This document shows positions 61,896 to 64,000 of a stretch of 64,000 nt of DNA, piece after piece. The translations under genes and the position numbers were made by a program. Location: positions 1 to 64,000 of the forward strand of contig NZ_JADMKU010000005.1 in assembly GCF_018219815.1 (NCBI RefSeq), read 5' to 3'. The DNA is from Thalassovita aquimarina. Its GTDB lineage: Bacteria > Pseudomonadota > Alphaproteobacteria > Rhodobacterales > Rhodobacteraceae. The stretch's first letter is position 1. Each line of letters begins with the position of its first letter. The notes below the pieces were generated by a model, which saw only the letters and a list, made by a program, of their open reading frames with translations, searched no databases and was not told where the DNA came from.

Positions 61896-62797
61896 CAGGG
61901 CAACTCCCTCAGTTTGCGGCGCGCCGCGGCACGGGTGGCGGCAAAGGCGACACCGGCGGCGACGACCGGGATCAGCAGCGGCCAAAACCAAGCGCCCCCC
62001 TGAAAGCCCAGACCGGTCAGGAACCCACCCTCCTGCTGCGCGGCGGGCAGCAGGGTGATGGCAACGAGGCCCGCAATCATGCCCACAACCGCACCGGTGA
62101 AGCCGCGCAGGGTGAAGCGGCGCACGAAGGCGCCCGCGATATAGCTGTCTTGCGCGCCGACCAGCCGCAGCACCGAAATCACCTGCCCGTTGGCCGACAG
62201 CGCCGCCTGCGCCGCCAGCGTGATCATCGCCGCCATCGCGCCGCCGATCAGCAGGAAGGCGGTCCAGCCCAAGAGCCGCAGCCGCGACGCGGCCCGCACC
62301 AGCGGTTCGCGCCAGCGGGTGTGATCGTCCAGAACCGCGCCGGGCACCTCGGCTGCGAGCCGCAGCCGCAGTCCGGCGGCGTCGTAACCCTGTGCGGTCT
62401 CGTCGATCTCGATCAGTTGCGGGATCGGCAAGGTGTCCAGCGGCAGGTCGGGACCGAAGAACGGCTCCAGCAGCGCGCGCTGTTCTTCTTCGCTCAGCGC
62501 CTTCGCGGTGGCCACGCCCGGCGTGGTTTCCAGCACCCGCAGCGCCGCAGCCACCTGCGCATCCATCTGATCGGCCGGCGCGGAAATCCGCAGCGTCGAT
62601 GAGCGCGCCAAGTCGTTGCTCCAGCGATCGGCCAGCCGCCCGGACGCCAGCGACAGAGCCAGCGCGAACACCGCCAGGAACGCCATCGCGGCGGCGCTGA
62701 ACGTGGTCAGGTTGGCAGTGAAACCGCTGGGCGGCACCACCCGGTCGGCCTGCGCATCGCCGACGACAAGCGAAGTGAACCGCGCCATGATCTTCAT
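61895..62797 (-). CDS. ftsX: FtsX-like cell division permease
   Basis: A 300-residue protein with four membrane helices (about 33-54, 175-198, 224-250 and 268-288) and a large periplasmic loop after the first, the FtsX topology. In this group the FtsEX complex regulates cell-wall hydrolases at the division site. It overlaps ftsE by 4 bases (ATGA) and plsC by one base. Confidence 0.88.
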   Translation of the reverse strand: MKIMARFTSLVVGDAQADRVVPPSGFTANLTTFSAAAMAFLAVFALALSLASGRLADRWSNDLARSSTLRISAPADQMDAQVAAALRVLETTPGVATAKALSEEEQRALLEPFFGPDLPLDTLPIPQLIEIDETAQGYDAAGLRLRLAAEVPGAVLDDHTRWREPLVRAASRLRLLGWTAFLLIGGAMAAMITLAAQAALSANGQVISVLRLVGAQDSYIAGAFVRRFTLRGFTGAVVGMIAGLVAITLLPAAQQEGGFLTGLGFQGGAWFWPLLIPVVAAGVAFAATRAAARRKLRELP

Positions 62798-63483
62798 AGG
62801 TCCGCCCCCGCCAGCTGCACTCGCCGGTTCGCGATCCTGAGAACCCGTGCGGACACCTGCCCCTTGGCGGCGCGGATCAGGTTCAGGTCGTGCGTGGCGA
62901 CCATGATCGTCTTGCCCATCCGGTTCAGTTCGACCAGCAGCTGCAGCAGCCGCTGCGACATGTCCCAGTCGATGTTGCCGGTCGGTTCATCTGCCAGCAC
63001 CACGTCGGGCGACATGATCACCGCGCGGGCCAGCGCGGCGCGCTGCCGTTCGCCGCCCGACAGTTCCGGCGGCAACGCCTCGGCGCGGGATTTCAGCCCG
63101 ACCCATGCCATCAGTTCCTTCAGATTGGCCAGTTCGTCGATATTGTCGCGCCCCGACACGGTCAGCGGCAGGGCGATGTTTTCGTGCAGCGGCAGGTGGT
63201 CGAGGAACTGGCAATCCTGATGCACCACCCCGATCCGGCGGCGGTTGAGCGCGATCTCGTCCCGGTCCATCAGCCGCACGTCACGGTCGAACAGACGCAC
63301 GTGGCCGGCGGTCGGCAACAAAGCGCCGTAGCACAGTTTCATGAAGGTGGTTTTGCCAGCGCCGGAGGGTCCGGTCAGGAAATGGAACGACCCGGGCGAC
63401 AATTTTAGGGAAATGTCGCTCAGCAGTTCGCCACCGCCGTAACTATACGCCACGTTTTCTAACTCGATCACCGCTGCCCCCAT
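62794..63483 (-). CDS. ftsE: Cell division ATP-binding protein FtsE
   Basis: A 229-residue ABC ATPase: Walker A GPSGAGKTT, Q-loop HQDCQFLD, signature LSGGERQR and Walker B VVLADEPTG. It powers FtsX. ATG at 63483 is preferred, with AAGG nine bases upstream; a GTG four codons later, giving the usual VIELENV start, is an alternative. Divergent from the zinc-ribbon gene. Confidence 0.93.
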   Translation of the reverse strand: MGAAVIELENVAYSYGGGELLSDISLKLSPGSFHFLTGPSGAGKTTFMKLCYGALLPTAGHVRLFDRDVRLMDRDEIALNRRRIGVVHQDCQFLDHLPLHENIALPLTVSGRDNIDELANLKELMAWVGLKSRAEALPPELSGGERQRAALARAVIMSPDVVLADEPTGNIDWDMSQRLLQLLVELNRMGKTIMVATHDLNLIRAAKGQVSARVLRIANRRVQLAGADL

Positions 63484-63627
63484 TGAACGCTGCCTTTTTC
63501 TGCACGACACGAGGTCCAGATGCAATGCAGCAAAGCTCTGTTAAGCTTTGCACTTTTCGACACCCATGTTCCGCCATATAGTCAGCCCCGACAAGGCACC
63601 CCGGGGAGCGGGGTAAAAGGGGGCGAA

Positions 63628-64000
63628 ATGCGGCTTATATGCCCGAATTGCGGGGCACAATACGAAGTGCCCGATAGCGTGATCCCTGAGACGGGACGCG
63701 ACGTGCAATGTTCCAATTGCGGCCATACCTGGTTCCAGCACCATCCCGACGATGCCGCGGCGGCACCCGACGATCTGGAGCTGCCCGAAACCGATCTTGC
63801 CGGTACGGACGCGCAAGGCATGCCCCCGGAACCCGACCACGAACACGAAACGGCCCCGGAACCTGAACCGGCCGCCGAGGCACCGCAACGGCGGCAGCTC
63901 GACCCCTCCATCGCCGAGGTTCTGCGCGAAGAGGCCGAGCGCGAAGCGCGTGCGCGCGAAGCAGAACGCGGCGCGGGATTGGAAAGCCAGCCCGACCTGG
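63628..64000 (+). CDS. Zinc-ribbon domain protein (MJ0042 type), N-terminal part
   Basis: At least 124 residues are in the window and the frame is open to its end. The N-terminus RLICPNCGAQYEVPDSVIPETGRDVQCSNCGHTWF has two CxxC knuckles, the MJ0042 zinc ribbon; then an acidic, Pro/Glu-rich linker and a charged helix (REEAERE). In this order such proteins are inner-membrane anchored with DUF3426 at the C-terminus. AAAGGGGG lies 5 bases before the ATG. Confidence 0.85.
   Translation, partial: MRLICPNCGAQYEVPDSVIPETGRDVQCSNCGHTWFQHHPDDAAAAPDDLELPETDLAGTDAQGMPPEPDHEHETAPEPEPAAEAPQRRQLDPSIAEVLREEAEREARAREAERGAGLESQPDL

Overview
The window is about 64 kb of GC-rich (roughly 63-65% by eye) bacterial chromosome. 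Gene content points to an alphaproteobacterium of the Rhodobacteraceae/Roseobacter type. It carries the ethylmalonyl-CoA pathway (crotonyl-CoA carboxylase/reductase, ethylmalonyl-CoA mutase, mesaconyl-CoA hydratase, a malyl-CoA thioesterase-like lyase), an NDUFS4-type complex I accessory subunit, a two-lipoyl-domain SucB and an FnrL-type box. I saw no tRNA or rRNA genes, CRISPR arrays, insertion sequences or prophage. GC content, codon use and family assignments were judged by reading; no search was run.

Layout. 1-9.6 kb: start of a response regulator, an alpha/beta hydrolase, a complex I subunit, uvrB, an AT-richer orphan gene, small stress and membrane genes, a 23-codon lipoprotein gene, rhodanese, universal stress protein, and a nfu-tsaB-rimI overlap cluster. 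9.7-14.7 kb: a complete BMP-type (probably nucleoside) ABC importer operon. 14.8-24.7 kb: TauE/TIGR02186 pair, a nonsense-interrupted SDR gene, a RecD-like helicase, ccr, an acyltransferase, ecm and acylphosphatase. 24.7-26.0 kb: an R-body (RebB-type) cluster with one member broken by an amber codon. 26.2-35.5 kb: GNAT, deoD, a LysR/SHMT-like divergent pair, a large autotransporter-like protein preceded by a perfect FNR box, DUF1989, and a flavoprotein pseudogene. 35.7-58.1 kb: the central carbon block sdhCDA-fkbM-sdhB, mch/mcl2, mdh, sucC-x-sucD-sulfotransferase-sucA-sucB-x-GT2-lpd. 58.4-64 kb: MFS exporter, nitroreductase, PPOX flavoprotein, plsC-ftsX-ftsE and the start of a zinc-ribbon protein.

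How it works together. The TCA-cycle half from 2-oxoglutarate to oxaloacetate sits next to ethylmalonyl-CoA pathway genes, which suits growth on acetate or other C2/fatty-acid substrates. The sdh and suc operons share an unusual operator: two GTGATCAC palindromes exactly 21 bp apart, flanked by TTT and AAA. This predicts one unnamed regulator controlling both. Genes that normally modify surface glycans (FkbM methyltransferase, sulfotransferase, GT2) and unknown secreted or membrane proteins are embedded in these TCA operons.

Most unusual signals: the shared TCA operator; the R-body operon and its amber codon; a second amber-interrupted gene (SDR) and an N-terminally deleted flavoprotein, indicating gene decay or a lineage or clone effect; a 17-bp identical promoter segment, containing a GANTC methylation site between -35 and -10, upstream of two unrelated genes; and a lipoprotein gene whose mature product would be only 9 residues.
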